The notes beneath the pieces were generated by a model. That model ran no database searches. It was not told where the DNA came from and saw only the letters and a list, made by a program, of their open reading frames with translations. The position numbers and the translations under genes are program-made. From Macrobrachium rosenbergii (Eukaryota > Arthropoda > Malacostraca > Decapoda > Palaemonidae): a DNA stretch of 64,000 bases. Shown in pieces: positions 21,010-34,620 of this stretch. Each line of letters opens with the position of its first letter. Positions within the stretch are counted from its first letter, which is position 1. The stretch covers positions 66,268,720 to 66,332,719 of the forward strand of contig NC_089788.1 of assembly GCF_040412425.1 (NCBI RefSeq), written 5' to 3'.

Positions 21010-24000
21010 TTATTACAATAAGGTATTATAAATCTTACTGAAATAATACAGGTACCATCAAACTTAATTACTGGTGCCTTTTCCCCACCACCATATGGAG
21101 CTCGGTACACTTAAAACATTGGTCCAAGTAACACTGAGCCACATCAGGCCAAATTTTAGAAGACCATATCACAAAACATAAGTTAATTTTACTTCCAAAT
21201 CTTACTTCTCCATCTTTTCCAACTACTTTCATTAAAAATTCATACACGATAGGCTGAATACTGTCCAATCAATACCCTAAGATTTTTTTCATTATCCTAA
21301 AGGACTGAATTTTGGCAGATTTTTGACAATGGTAAAACGAAAAATAGAGGCTTTTTATATATAAATAAATGATATTTACTAAGATTTCACCTTGTAGATT
21401 TATTGGTTATTACAAGACCTTTGTACCATATTTTCATTCGTGAAGAGCTGTTAATATAAGGGTGGGGTATTTGAATTTTGTTTTTAACTGAGGGGAGGTG
21501 AGAAAATGGTCACTGAATGGATTTCTTGTTTTAAGACTGATGTATATGATGCCATTTATTCTTGGTATCAACACTATAGCCAAATCCCAAAAAACAGTTA
21601 CAAGAGTCTTCTGCGGAAAGAAAATTTTATCAAGAACAATACAATTAAAAACTGAAATACAGTACAGTATATACCACTGAAACACATTAAACATTAACAC
21701 AAACACAGACGAAAATTATTTGCAATATCACTAAGAAAAATGTAAATATATCTAAAGAGGCAGTTCAACTGACAAATAAGCAGGAATATTTTATACAAAG
21801 CAAAAACTGAATAAAAGTTACGTTAATTTCACCATTACAACAGTAAAACAGAAAGAACTTACTACTGTAGTGCTTTCATCACAACAAAAGTGAAGCAGAA
21901 AAAACATACTTCTGTAGTGCCATAGTGTACTATAAACTTTTAATCTGTAATAATGTAGCTGGATATATAGGGGGAAGAAAGAGAGGATAGGTGGCTTGTA
22001 AAGGAAAAGACCTGAAGGACTAAAAATACAGTAGTGACATATAAAAAAAGTTACAATAAGAACTAAATATGGAAAAAACAACAGTCCAGTGTCTGTTCAC
22101 AGTGCCACACTGCTGAGTGCTGTACAGAAAGTTTTCCTTTATTTTTACTGCATAACAGGTTTCCTTAAATTGTTGCACATGGTGATGCTCATAAGTTCAA
22201 CTGAAACTGCATTACCACTTCAAATTGCCACACACCTTTTCCATGCTTTTGACATTTTCCAGTGGCTAAAAACTTGAATAAATGTATTTATCAATTTGTT
22301 TGTTTGCTGTTTGTATGTCACAGGACTCCCCATAAATTTTTTCTAATTTTTTATATATGAGCAACACATTAAACAGCAACTTGCTTAATAAGTTTATATC
22401 TTTCTGGGTGTGTGCTATATAAATGTGTACACATTGTGAAAAATAATAAAACTTTCATCGAGAACAGTGACATAGTGCAAACTGGTACACATGGTTATTT
22501 CCTAAAATTCATCAGTCTCCAAACTCAAATCCCACTGTCAGCTTGCATTAGCATGATGACACTAATGTCAACGTGGAAAATGTTTCTGACCCGGTAATTT
22601 TTAAATTTTTTTTTTTTTTTTTGTAATTTGAATAAGCATTATAGTTCAAATCTGTTGAAGTTGATAGTAGTTATGCTAAATATTAGGCCTTCTTCCAAGC
22701 TTTCATTGGAGAAAAATTCACAACCCAAAAGTCTGGTAGTTCAAAAATATGAGATACCTGATAAGCAGCAATTCTGTGAGAAATTCAAGACAGCCTATTC
22801 ACAACCATCTGTAGGAGTAGCATCAAAATGTCACTAGAATAATGTTTCATGGTCGTCATCACTGTTTTTATTTTAGGGTTTCCTTTTGCTGGTCAGACAT
22901 TTGATCACCTATTTTCTTCTATCTTATGACAATCTTTCTACCGAATTTCCCAAATCATACCCATTCTCTATGACCTTCTAAGTTTTCCCACTGATCAAAG
23001 TCCCACTATTTCCACATCCACTTTTTCATTTTGCTGATTATTCCCTCATTACTAGCCATACAGCTAACTGCTTTTATCCTGGCTACTGCTACTAATTTTC
23101 TTACTGCCCTTTTAGCTCTAAATTTACATTTGGGCTACTCTTACACAAACACGATGCTCTACCTCCTCCAAAACCTGGCTCTCCAGCGTAACACGACCCC
23201 TCTCCACCATCTCTTTACGATCAACTTTACTTATAAACGTGTGATATCAAAATCCCTTGACACAAATTTTAAGCTTTTTCATCAAGAGTAATACAAACGA
23301 CACCATCAGTTAAAGATACGCAGTATACACAATGCTGCTTTGACCCCCTATACTTCATCCACAGGACCATCAAGTCCATTTTCTATTCTAAATCTTTGCT
23401 TTCTTTCTGGTCTACATCATCTTTGTTTTGTTTACACTGCTTATTCGCTCACTCCTTTTCCATTAAACTCATCTCTTTTAAACTATTCTAAAACCCTAAC
23501 TCTTGAATCTGCTGTTAAACCCAGGTCATTCAAACACAGCAGCTCCCAGAGGCCTTCCTGTCTCCATTGCTATAATAAACAATACATGGATCAAATTTTT
23601 TGGGCATACTTGCCACTGTTTTCACTCTAGATTTTGAATCATGATTTTGCAAGCTTTGTCAATTACCTGGGTACATTTGATACATAAAAGATATGTCTTT
23701 TAATGAAGGGCAAAAAAAATGGATAGCTAGGAGGAAAGAGACCCAGTGAAACAGATAAAAAGTAAAATACAGAAAAAAGTATTGCAGTCTGGGACTAAAG
23801 GGACCATAAAAAGAATCTTAAGTACTGTACTGTCTGACGTGTGTCTTATAAAGCTCACTGTAAGAGGCACCCCACAAAGGGGTGTCGAAGTCAAACTGGT
23901 AAATCGGTGCCCTTTTAATGAGGGCAACTCATCCCAGTTTAATAAAACAACCATTCTTCTGAATAATTCACACAAAAAGTTATTTAACACTGAAATACAT

Positions 24001-24323
24001 GACAAATTCTACGAAGGTACTGTATGCAAAGTCATAAACAGATACAGAACTAAGTTGCTGGCAGTTTAAATAAATGTGGAATTTTATCACTAATACACAA
24101 ACAACTACGACAACAACTACTTAAAAGCACAGTATACATTTACAAACAGGATGTACTTGAAGTCTTCATTGGTTCTATAAGAATGAAAATGACTGCCTAT
24201 AAAATAGCTCTAAAATGGGTTGCATGTTTCAAGCTAAAGGAATTGGTGCATATGTTAACAATGAAATGTAAAGAATACAAAGAAATAAGTTAATATAGTG
24301 CTAATAACCAATGTCTTACTAAC

Positions 24324-24470
24324 CGCATGCCCCTGCATCATACGTGAAGCTCCTATGTAAGGAAAGTTAGAAGTAGGTACAGAAGTAGAGAAGGACCTTG
24401 GGCGGCTGACCCCCCTTGGGGGTGAAGGGGGTACCAAAAGGGAAGACTGACCGGTATCAGACCCAAACAT
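24324..24470 (-). CDS. Orai: Orai calcium channel, start-codon exon (N-terminal cytosolic segment)
   Basis: Minus-strand ORF of exactly 49 codons from ATG at 24470 to a GTTAGT donor at 24318-24323. It joins in phase 0 to the exon at 14826-14954. The start ATG has A at -3 (AAACCATG) and an in-frame TGA 24 bases upstream, so it is the first usable start. The peptide is proline- and serine-rich (LLVPPSPPRGVSRPRSF), like the unconserved cytosolic N terminus of Orai proteins. An acceptor-like TTCACTTCCAG ends at 24550, suggesting the exon runs from 24549 and that a 5' untranslated exon lies upstream. There is no family-specific motif here; the call rests on start context, phase and position. Another N-terminal exon is possible. 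Confidence 0.6.
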
Positions 24471-24549
24471 GGTTTCAGTGTGCTTACTAATGGGAAAAGC
24501 TCAAAGGAACGACACAACACTTGTACTCCACAATAAATCTTTTCCTTTC

Positions 24550-27289
24550 CTGGAAGTGAACTAAATACAAACATGTTAGTTTCTAATCAGAGAGGGGTTA
24601 GTTATCAAGATACTAGGATAAGGAACACACTATTGGTCTACAATTAAAAACATTTCCATTTATCCATCAAGTTTTTTTGGATTGAAAATCACAACTACAT
24701 TTACAATCATCATTCAGGACAATCTTTAACGTTGCAAATGGTATTAAATAAAAATCCCGTTCCATTTTCCCAATTAGCCTTTGAAATACTGGTAAAATCA
24801 TTCCCTCAAAATATTGAGGTTCTTTCTTTTAAATGGCATCTGTAAGACAACCATAAATTCTAGTGCTCAAAATAACAAGCAAATGTACTATTTGAAAGAG
24901 TGGATTAAAAATGTTATTTGTAGGCTGGTACAGTATCTGAAAATTCTGACAACTGAATAAAAAAATCAGAAACTTTTGAAGTCCGGCAAAATTCAAAAGT
25001 AAGCTTGCAAAGCTATTTCTCTCTTTCCCCATTTAACGCTTCTCTCAAAATTACAATGCTGAATATTCATTAGTGTGATACTGTAACAATGGTCATCTAA
25101 ACAAATAATAGACTAAGAGCACAAAATAACTCAGTCTTATAGTTAATTTTAATTTTGTAACACCCTCTTCTATACTCTCCTACCTGCTTCTTCTCATTTT
25201 AAAAGTAAAGGATAGTTGAACTGGACTAGCATCTCTCAAGATGGTATTTGTACTCGCAAGGTCAAACAGACCAAATCCCTCGTATTATTTGAAAATACGG
25301 TACTCCCCAGTCTATCCAAACAATGACTCTGGAAATCTGTAATCCACAGGTTATACTGTTCAGTCACTGTTTCTTCCCTTTTGATGTTAAACTTTGGAAC
25401 TCTCTTCCTACTTCCAGCTTTCTTTATGCATATCCCACCCTTCTTTCCCTTTCCTTGATTTCTTAAGGCATGGCTGGAAAAGGATATTCAGGTGTCTGTA
25501 GCATTGGTGTCTGCTCTTAAAACTATGGCACCAAAATAATTCAATAGAAGAACTCTTTTACCCATGACCCTAAAATACCAAATGTTTAGAATATAGTAGA
25601 CATTATAAATAGTGTCTGAAAATTCTGCAAAATGGAGTAGCATATATTACAGAAAAATCCCAAATGTTTAGCACATAGTACACATCATAGTTCCTGAAAA
25701 TTCAATAAAACAGATTACAGTACTATATATAACAGCAAAGTCCCATGCATATTAGCAATAAATTTTTTGTAATACTGTAGTGAAGAGATCAAGACTGGTA
25801 TACAGTAGTTGAATAAATCAAGACCTCACACTGAAAAAATGTAACATTACTAGACCTTTCTTGACTGCTGGCATATGAATCATTTATAAAAGGCAGATTA
25901 AATCATTCATGTAACACCAAAAAAATATTCTATTTAGAAAATGGTGTCTACATCAAGCTTACTGAATGATGGTAAATACTGGAATCTCACAAAGATAGAG
26001 ATAATCTCATGTCCCCCATAAGTCCACAACTATTTCTTTAAAAGTCCAGATATGAAGTCAAGTCCCACAAAACATGATGTTCAACAGATATTCACAACTT
26101 CATTGTATAGCCCTAAAACAGACTTATGCTCTAGAGGATGGAAAAATCCCAGTCACAAAAATACAAATGTGATTATGCTAACAAATACTTTTCTGTCAAA
26201 GAAACATTGTTGAAATATTCTTTACATTACACGATTAAGTCTGCAAATGACAAAAAGTGGCAATAAGCAGAGATGATCTACCAAGCCTGATAAACAATGA
26301 TTTTTCTAGTACTAGCAGCAGGCAGAAAACCTCATTCTCAGAATGTCACTGAAGTGCTATTTTAGCAAATGAAAGTTCTTGTAAAAATAACTTCTTGTGA
26401 AGTGGCTATAAAAGTTAACACATGGTTATTTCTATTTACAAAGCCACCAGGAGCTGCAATATACTGGTATAAAATAGTTATCAGCAAGGTATCAGAACAA
26501 GAAAGAGCTATATGTTCAAGCTTAGAACCTTATTTACAAAATGGATAGTACAGTACTAAGTATAATACCTACGTAAAGTACCACATATTGCCTATTCCTT
26601 GGAAAAAAAAAAAAAAGTTCTATTTACAGAATCAATGATTCAGCCTGTGCATGTAACTGGTTTGATTTAAAAAACCATGACCCAAACTCCCGATGATCAA
26701 TAAGCCACCTAATGTGTATTGGAAGAGCTATGAGAGTAGTCTGTGGGTGCTGTTTGCATTAACGATGAGCTTGTGAAAAATTGTTTAGTGCACTATAGTT
26801 ACTAAATTCTCTCAATCTTACAAATTTAATAAGAAAGACCACTTTTGGTTGGTTTACAATGCACTGAAAAACTGACTATAAAATTCTTTTGATAGAATGT
26901 GTGTGTCATTAAATACAGCACTGGCCCATCATAATACAAATGACTAAATTATTCTAGCCCTGAAAGCCTTACTGCAAATACTAGGCTATAGTTATGAATC
27001 TAAGCAAAACATATTAATAAGCCTTATTCTTTCCTGTTTCCTGAAAAAAATTGTTTTAAATCTCTAGCAGTTCCTTGGAAGTTTTGACATAATAAAAACT
27101 AAAGCTCTGAGATGAAATGTTTATTAAAGGGCTAAGTTTTAATTAAAATGGCTTGATTTTAAAATAAATACAGTACAAAATCTGATGAGTAATTGTAGTA
27201 TGAAAAACATATGCTTCATGAATGTCAACACTTAGAAAACTTGAAATAACACTTGATAAGTGTATATGCCCTAAAAAATAAGTGAAAGG
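24550..27289. other. Gene-free stretch upstream of the Orai start exon
   Basis: AT-rich sequence with scattered TACAGTA motifs and no recognisable coding or repeat element. If the 5' untranslated exon proposed near 30.4 kb is right, this is a 5'-UTR intron. Confidence 0.35.
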
Positions 27290-27640
27290 TAGTAAACACC
27301 CTGTATTCACGGGGGATGCGTACCACGCCCTCCGCGAATAGCTAAAATCTGCGAATACTTAAAACCCCTAGAACCCCTCTAAAAACACTTAGAACTGCCT
27401 ATTTTGATAGTTCAAACACCAAAAAAAAACCCTCTACAAATGCTTATACCTGAGCATTTTAATATTTTTATCATAAAAAGTGCATTTATTGATGAAAATT
27501 ATATGAACATACAGTAATTAGTGAAAAACACTGGAAGCAGGCAAATTTTCCGGGAACAATGTGTACGTATGTTCCATAGAGAAATCCGCGAATTGGTGAG
27601 TATGCGAATCATGAGAATGCAAATACGGGGGGTTTACTGT
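27290..27640. mobile_element. Pogo/Tigger-like MITE (about 350 bp)
   Basis: Imperfect terminal inverted repeats: AGTAAACACCCTGTATTCAC at the left and, reading inward from the right end, AGTAAACCCCCCGTATTTGC. Internal sequence includes GGGGGATGCGTACCACGCCC and CGCGAATAGCTAAAATC. The CAGTAAACCC...CGCGAAT end type recalls pogo/Tigger-like elements; no transposase is present. The TA target duplication could not be confirmed. Confidence 0.6.
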
Positions 27641-30180
27641 GTACTGTATAATATAACCTAACCAAGGATTCAGCATCCTACCTGCCTGGCCCTGGACATC
27701 CCACTTTAACCTTCAAATAAGGAGAGGACTAATACCACTTACAATCTGACCTCAACTACGACAGTGTTATTACCTGGCTGGAGTTTTCTGCCTGCCCCTG
27801 AATTTTCTAAAATGAAAAGGGTCAAGCACCAATTAAAAAGACCTGGTAAGTACTTCCAAAGATAATTTCACCAACTTCTTATGTGACATTAGTTGTGGAA
27901 CTTTGTGACACAGTTTCACACAGGAACTTTGTGTCACATGGTGTTGGAGATGCTGATTATCACTATGTACCATACTGCCATTATTCTGTTCCCATCTTTT
28001 CCTTATACTGGATTTCAAAATATTCTTACCAACAATGACTGATTTTTCTGACTCCCTTTAGCAAATCCCTCATTATCAACAATGGTCATGGAGTTTTAAA
28101 CATTTTTCAACATGCATAAAATACAAAATTCTTATTTAATTTACCCTACCTGATGGAATCACATCACATCATTACATGATCAGAGCAGAAATGTGCCAAA
28201 TGCTGTACCAGCATGTGTAGTAATTACATAACTGGGAGGCAAAAAACTTAGTCAAACATGTGAAATATATATTTTTCTAACTGCTTGCATTTTATGCAGT
28301 TTTTACCTCTCCTGTTGGTGCAATCTGCTTATTATTGTAATTCCTTCACTATGTACCTTAGAATAATGGGGGGAAGAAGGTGGAAAAGAAGGGTTTTCAG
28401 TAAAAAAAGAAAAAAAAAGTGAATCCATAATGGTAAAACATAAATCACATGATAAGTAGTCTAAACCATATAACTGTGTAAAGGACAATTACAGAGGTAT
28501 ATCCAAACATTCCCTAACCCTATCTAACCAAAGAAGGTTCCTAACATTCCACAAGGGGAAAGGATTTGCTTGACAACCTAACCAAACCTACAGCTCTTCA
28601 TTATTGAGAAACACACAGCTAAATATTCCAACTTTCCCTAACTTTAGACATCAGTTCCAACCTGACTGAGAGTTGGCTTTACTCCCCTCAATCCACTAAC
28701 TACATGACCTACAGCATCTGGAATCATAAGAGTGAAATACACAAATACATCCTAACCTCACCTACCCTTCCCTAGAACACAGGGTTCTACTGTAAAGATG
28801 TGGGGCATCCCTGAACTTACCTGATGCATCCAATTACAACAATCCTTAAGTTTAGGATGTAGGTATAGAAGGCAGTTATTCATCAAGAGGAGTAGGTTGT
28901 ACTCTGCTTGCATTAGGCTATTTGAACGTGGGTAGCCTAATTTTGTGATTTCCAGGGTAAGTTAACGCATACATTCATTCTTGTGTCAATCCCATCAACT
29001 AACTTTATGTCTAAAAGCAGGGGTCTTTTGTCTTATTTTGATATTTAATCTTACTCTTGGGATTACACTCACTTCACTAGACATTCAGGGCAAAACAGCC
29101 AATTTTACACAGAACATATCAAGGCTGTTATTTTCAGGTGTTGAAAATTTGGGTTTCCAAAAGTACAGGGGGAAGATCATCTAGAGAAACTGTATAAAAA
29201 AAATTATTCTAAAGGAAAGAAACACGAGGACATCTGCTATTTGCCAAGCACCAGTCTTCACACAGAATGTCCACAAAGTTACTGAAATGCCTGAAAACAG
29301 CATAGCCTAAGTGGGCTTGACCAATGTTAACAAGTATCCATACTTTTATTGCAAAATATTTAGCCTACACTAAGTTGTTATCCCTTTTTCTTTCAAATTA
29401 TGGAAAAAGTGCCAAAATGACCATCACTCAACCATTGCCGATATTGTTTTCTGTGTTGGTGAAATATTATCGTATAATAGGATAGCCTAACCTTCAAGGG
29501 AGCGAATGCAGAATGTGAGGTAAGAGCTACCGGACCCCAAAAGTAGGCTAAGCTGTGACCCATTACTGCATTCTACCCCATTACATATTCTAAGGATATA
29601 ATTAAAGCTAAAGCTAGTTTAAGTGTATTCTTAAGCTAGATTAGCCTAGGGGCCAGCTGAGACAGACGGACACAGGTTCTCCCAACGAAAACAAACCTAA
29701 CCTTTCCTAGGATGCCTTGTTCTGACCTAACCAGGCCTCTCCTTCCTAACCTAACTTGGGGCACCGTGCCCTGACCTGGCTGGGGGGGGGGGGAACCACC
29801 AAGTAACAGTAAACACCTGAAAAAACATGGACTACGCTTCTGCTCGGAGATAGTGTTAGGGCCTGCTCCTGTCATTTTGCAAACTAGCCTGGCCCTTAGA
29901 TTAGCATATACCCTACTGGTAGGCTAAGAATACTCGTAAGTCTAATCCTCACTGGATGATCTATGAAAATTTTACATCAACAAAACCCTTCGCTGTGTAA
30001 CCTACAGTAATCCTAAAGTATCCAAGCACACTAGGCTTCCAGATACAATAAATTACACGTAAGCTAACGCTGCACAGGACAGGCTAAACATAAACCTTGC
30101 TGTGGAAGACAGGGCAACGGGACTCTGACCTTTGTTACCTAACCTACCACTGCCCGACTGAATGATTTCGCATTAATAGT
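27641..30180. other. Gene-free stretch rich in AACCT pentamers
   Basis: AT-rich sequence with many scattered CCTAACC/AACCTAACC runs (28500-30140). These are single, interspersed pentamers, not a telomere array. No coding sequence recognised. A G-run sits at 29782-29794. Confidence 0.4.
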
Positions 30181-30665
30181 GTATACCTTACCTTTTCATT
30201 GCTTCGCTGTTGAGTATTCATGTGAATTTGCGAGAAAAGAAATCACGAATGGGATGAGAAACTTTAATCGCCAAGGTGAGAGAAACTCTCGTGCTGGTTC
30301 GGTTTCCTGGTTCTGGTCTTGGAAAGCAACAATGGACATCGTACATAAACACTATGAAAGGTATATCGCACACCATATAAACCTTAAAACTAAAATTTAC
30401 TCACCAACAATCACGTCTTCGCTTAAAAAGACATAACAAAACAGGATCGTCAGCAAGAAAATTTTTTTTTTCCTTGTTTCCACCACTAGGATATGGTAAA
30501 CTTGTCAAATCTACAGTGGGTGAAAATACTACGCATGACGTCAAATGCACTTGCACCAATCAAAACCTTGCAGTATCAAAACAATGAGTTGTCCAGTGAA
30601 AATAACGAGGCTTCCCGTGTGACGTTCTTTTATACCAAAGTGACAAGGCAAAGGTCTTATATAGT
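30181..30665 (-). promoter_or_regulatory. Candidate Orai promoter and 5' untranslated exon (minus strand)
   Basis: On the minus strand there is a TATAAAAG box at 30627-30634 and a second TATATAAG near 30655-30662. An initiator-like TCATTG lies about 40 bases downstream of the first. A perfect CRE palindrome TGACGTCA sits at 30536-30543 and an inverted CCAAT at 30556-30560. A GTGAGT splice donor at 30399-30404 and another GTAAGG donor near 30186 could end a 5' untranslated exon that splices to the acceptor at 24550. All of this is motif-level inference; no transcript evidence is available. Confidence 0.3.
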
Positions 30666-30680
30666 TAATTCTTTATATTA

Positions 30681-31313
<633 letters not shown>

Positions 31314-31767
31314 ACATACGGGGATGCTCAAGGGAACAAGTACCAGTGCAAATGCCGAACCAGATTAACTTAGATCTAATCGCGAGCATCCTTTCTATAA
31401 AAATTTATGCTGGTCAATAAAATAACGAGAACTCATGGGCTTGGCCAATGCGGGAGTCCCACTCATGTCATGGCTCCACCGAATGACAATGCATAATTGC
31501 ATTATTTTTTCCTATAATTATCTTGAATTAGTTCATTTTGCCTGAAGAATGCAAGATAAAATACATATTGAAATTCATAATTTCCTCACTTCCCCTTCAT
31601 CAAATTTGAAGTTCATTTCTAGTGTCTGTAGATTTCTTTGTTAGAAAGTATTCTTAAGTACAATCTCTGAAAAGAAAAAAACATTCAGTAGATGGTCTAG
31701 CTAGCAGCAGGAGAGAGGTAGCTTGGTTGCTCAGAAATGTTTCACTACAATCTCCAGATTATTAATT

Positions 31768-31771
<4 letters not shown>

Positions 31772-31848
<77 letters not shown>
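31772..31848. repeat. (GA)n microsatellite
   Basis: About 77 bp of pure GA dinucleotides. Confidence 0.97.
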
Positions 31849-31849
<1 letters not shown>

Positions 31850-31939
31850 TTTTGAGAATTTATTGCTTGTGCAACGCATGTATAATTATGTATTACATGG
31901 CGATGGAAAATTATGTTCAAATGACCTTACTGTTATAAA

Positions 31940-31940
<1 letters not shown>

Positions 31941-31981
<41 letters not shown>

Positions 31982-31984
31982 TAC

Positions 31985-32035
<51 letters not shown>
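31941..32035. repeat. (AAT)n microsatellite
   Basis: About 95 bp of AAT trinucleotides with one interruption (ATGATACT) near 31980. Confidence 0.97.
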
Positions 32036-32036
<1 letters not shown>

Positions 32037-33049
32037 GTATTACGATTCGTAATATAAAAGCTATTAACAAGTAAGTTAGCTATCTAAAGGAAAATTATTT
32101 TTTTGCATTAACACACCATTATGTCAACACTCAGTCTAGGGCTCACAATTGTATTGATATCCAGCCATCTGTGTAGCGATATTTTGGATAAGAAATGAGA
32201 CAGATACATAAGATGAAGGCAATTTTTGTAACAGTAAGATGCACGTGAGTTGCAAAAAAAAAATTTTTTTTTTGTATTAGCATTTTAAAATCTGTCTTGT
32301 TTGATGTACATGCGTAGTTACAGAAAAACAGCATTCTTTTAACAAATTAACATCTAAAATTCAAACTTGACATAAAATTTGATATACTGAATATGAGACC
32401 AATGCCACAATGGAATCAGCCTTTGAAGAAGAAGAGGAAAGATAAGATTTTAGATTTTAAAGTCAAGTGATGAAATAACTCTCTTTTGGTATATTATATT
32501 CTTTGACATAACGCTGGAATAAACACTGGCGCACAAACGTACTGCGTTTCCTAGGAAGGAATGTTTTATCATATAGTGATAAGAGACTGTTAACACCTAA
32601 AATATGTACCATCCCTGAGCCACCAGGAAAGCAAATCGGAACTGGGACAAACATTTTCCCAAACTATTTCTCAGCGACAAGCAGGGGTACACCTCTCTGA
32701 AAAGTGTTTTATTGGCACGTGCGATGCCACTTTCTGTAATAGCAGCTTTGCTCCGGAGGGAAAAAGAGGCTTTTATCTTTTCCTCCTTGAGTGCTCAAGT
32801 TAGAAATATATCATTGGTCACGCTGAGGGGAATGTACAGGCAACTCCAATACTGCCTTTTGGATTCACAGCGTCAGCTTTAGATCTCTGTCTCTCTCTCT
32901 TATACCAAAAGCCCAGGAGATTGATAAACTTTTCGTTGTTAAACACGTCTTCATTTATTGTCTGATCCTCTTCAGAAATGTCTATTTCGATATCCAGTTG
33001 CAAAAGCCTCTCGATTTTGACCTTCAAGACTTTCAGTGTATTATACCTA
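32036..33049. other. Gene-free stretch
   Basis: AT-rich sequence with no recognisable gene. The minus-strand ORF at 32818-33243 runs into the adjoining microsatellite and is not supported. Confidence 0.4.
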
Positions 33050-33087
33050 TGTATATATATACAGTATATATATATATACGTATTTAC

Positions 33088-33146
<59 letters not shown>

Positions 33147-33172
33147 TGTATGTATGTATGTATGTATGTATG

Positions 33173-33235
<63 letters not shown>

Positions 33236-33245
33236 GCATACATAC
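33050..33245. repeat. (TA)n / (TATG)n / (TA)n compound microsatellite
   Basis: An imperfect TA region is followed by about 62 bp of ATGT tetranucleotides (33117-33178) and about 52 bp of TA. Confidence 0.97.
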
Positions 33246-33334
33246 ATATATAAACAGTCGACTAACAACCAAATACCCCACTAATGTTAAGTCTGCAGAG
33301 GCTCTTTTTTTTTTTGACAACGGGCCTAAATCTC

Positions 33335-33412
33335 TTCTTTCCTTGCCTGGGATCGAACTCTACATTGCTGCTGCTGATGAGAGGCTGGTACCACTCAAAA
33401 TTGAGACCCCCA
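33335..33412 (-). other. tRNA-like sequence (possible SINE head)
   Basis: The minus strand reads GAGTGGTACCAG (A-box-like), and some 35 bases later GTAGAGTTCGATCCCAGG (B-box GTTCGATCC). There is no CCA end or cloverleaf that I could close, so this is more likely a decayed SINE head than a working tRNA gene. Confidence 0.35.
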
Positions 33413-33416
33413 ACAA

Positions 33417-33423
33417 ACACACA

Positions 33424-33484
<61 letters not shown>
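33417..33484. repeat. (CA)n-(GA)n microsatellite
   Basis: About 23 bp of CA followed by about 44 bp of GA, directly beside the tRNA-like sequence. Confidence 0.97.
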
Positions 33485-33490
<6 letters not shown>

Positions 33491-33914
33491 GTAAAATATG
33501 GTAATTTATAACCGGAAGATATGGAGTTCCTAAATCTCTCCTTTAAATCGTTGCTATCATACTCTTCATGGTAAAAATTCTGATCTCTTCAAAATAAAAA
33601 TCTTGATAGGTGAATTGGTAAAAATCTATCAAAGAAATTGGTACTAAAGGAAGTTGAGTATAAAGAAAGTTAAATACAGAAACTTTTAAAGCCCATTTTT
33701 ATCCTTAAACTCTCCGCTGATCACTTTTATATTTTTTTTCGCGTTTCTCAGTTATTAAGCGATAATGGATCCAGTTTTTATATAAATATGCACTTTCACA
33801 GGTCTCTTTGTATAAATTAGTTTTACTGATAAAAATTACATTTAAGCAGGTAATTCAGCTTTCTTAAAACACAGGCACATAATCGCACACATTTCTTTCT
33901 CTGTCTCTCTCTAT

Positions 33915-33916
<2 letters not shown>

Positions 33917-33999
<83 letters not shown>
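33917..33999. repeat. (TA)n microsatellite
   Basis: About 82 bp of TA dinucleotides. Confidence 0.97.
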
Positions 34000-34235
34000 T
34001 TTGCATAAATACAGTGCATGCTCTTGCTGTCTCATACTTTGATCCCATGTAAATCTACAAGTTCCATAAAAGATTTTATTTCCTCCAGAACAAAATAAAA
34101 TATGCAGTAACCTGAAACTTCTGATTCTTCTCTTTTTATCACCTTGCACGCGCACAATGTGAGTACTATATGCGTTAAGGTGTGTCGGTGTGTGTGTGTA
34201 TATATGTGTGTGTGTTTACATATGTGTATGCTTCG

Positions 34236-34620
34236 ATCTCTCTCTCTCTCTCTCTCTCTCCTCCTCCCAGAAAGAAAACAGGAAAACGCAAATTCGTTTG
34301 CCAGTGAATCACACGCTCTGCGCTTCCTCAGAGAGAGACGACGCTCGGGCGCGCGTAAAGGCTGGGTGTGTGCAAAGCTACTTGAGTTTTCGCACAAATG
34401 ATCTACTTTGGTTCGCAAGCATCGAGACGGCTGAAGCCCACACGAAGGAATAGGAATCCGTCAGCCTCCCTCTTCCCTGAAAAGGAAAGCCCCTCCACCT
34501 CTCTCTCTCCCCTTCCCCTGCGCATTGGCCCTTCCAGTGCCCCGCTTTAAATCCCCCTGCCTGGCGCTAGATTGAAACCCAACCAGACGTATGATTGGTG
34601 TTACTCCGTATCTTTGAATG
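34236..34620 (+). promoter_or_regulatory. CpG-rich block, possible promoter
   Basis: A (TC)n tract is followed by unusually CpG-rich sequence (GACGACGCTCGGGCGCGCG), pyrimidine-rich CT tracts, and CCCCGCTTTAAATCCCC, which resembles a weak TATA box. Base composition stands out from the surrounding AT-rich DNA. No gene was identified downstream with confidence. Confidence 0.25.

Larger units (their letters stand above)
14955..24323 (-). other. Orai: Orai intron between first and second coding exons (about 9.4 kb)
   Basis: AT-rich intron. It carries a SINE at about 18822-19150 and a second SINE family at 20727-21009 (annotated separately). The stretch 22830-23640 is pyrimidine-rich and may be an old repeat. 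No coding sequence recognised elsewhere; ORFs near 19509-20165 come from AT-rich low-complexity sequence. Confidence 0.7.

Noticed and set aside
28490..30150. Telomeric repeat array
   Set aside because: CCTAA words are isolated and not tandem. There is no run longer than about two units.
34032..34418. 128-codon minus-strand ORF across the CpG-rich block
   Set aside because: Arg/Glu and His/Thr runs come from (TC)n and (TG)n tracts. No domain, and no splice or start context.
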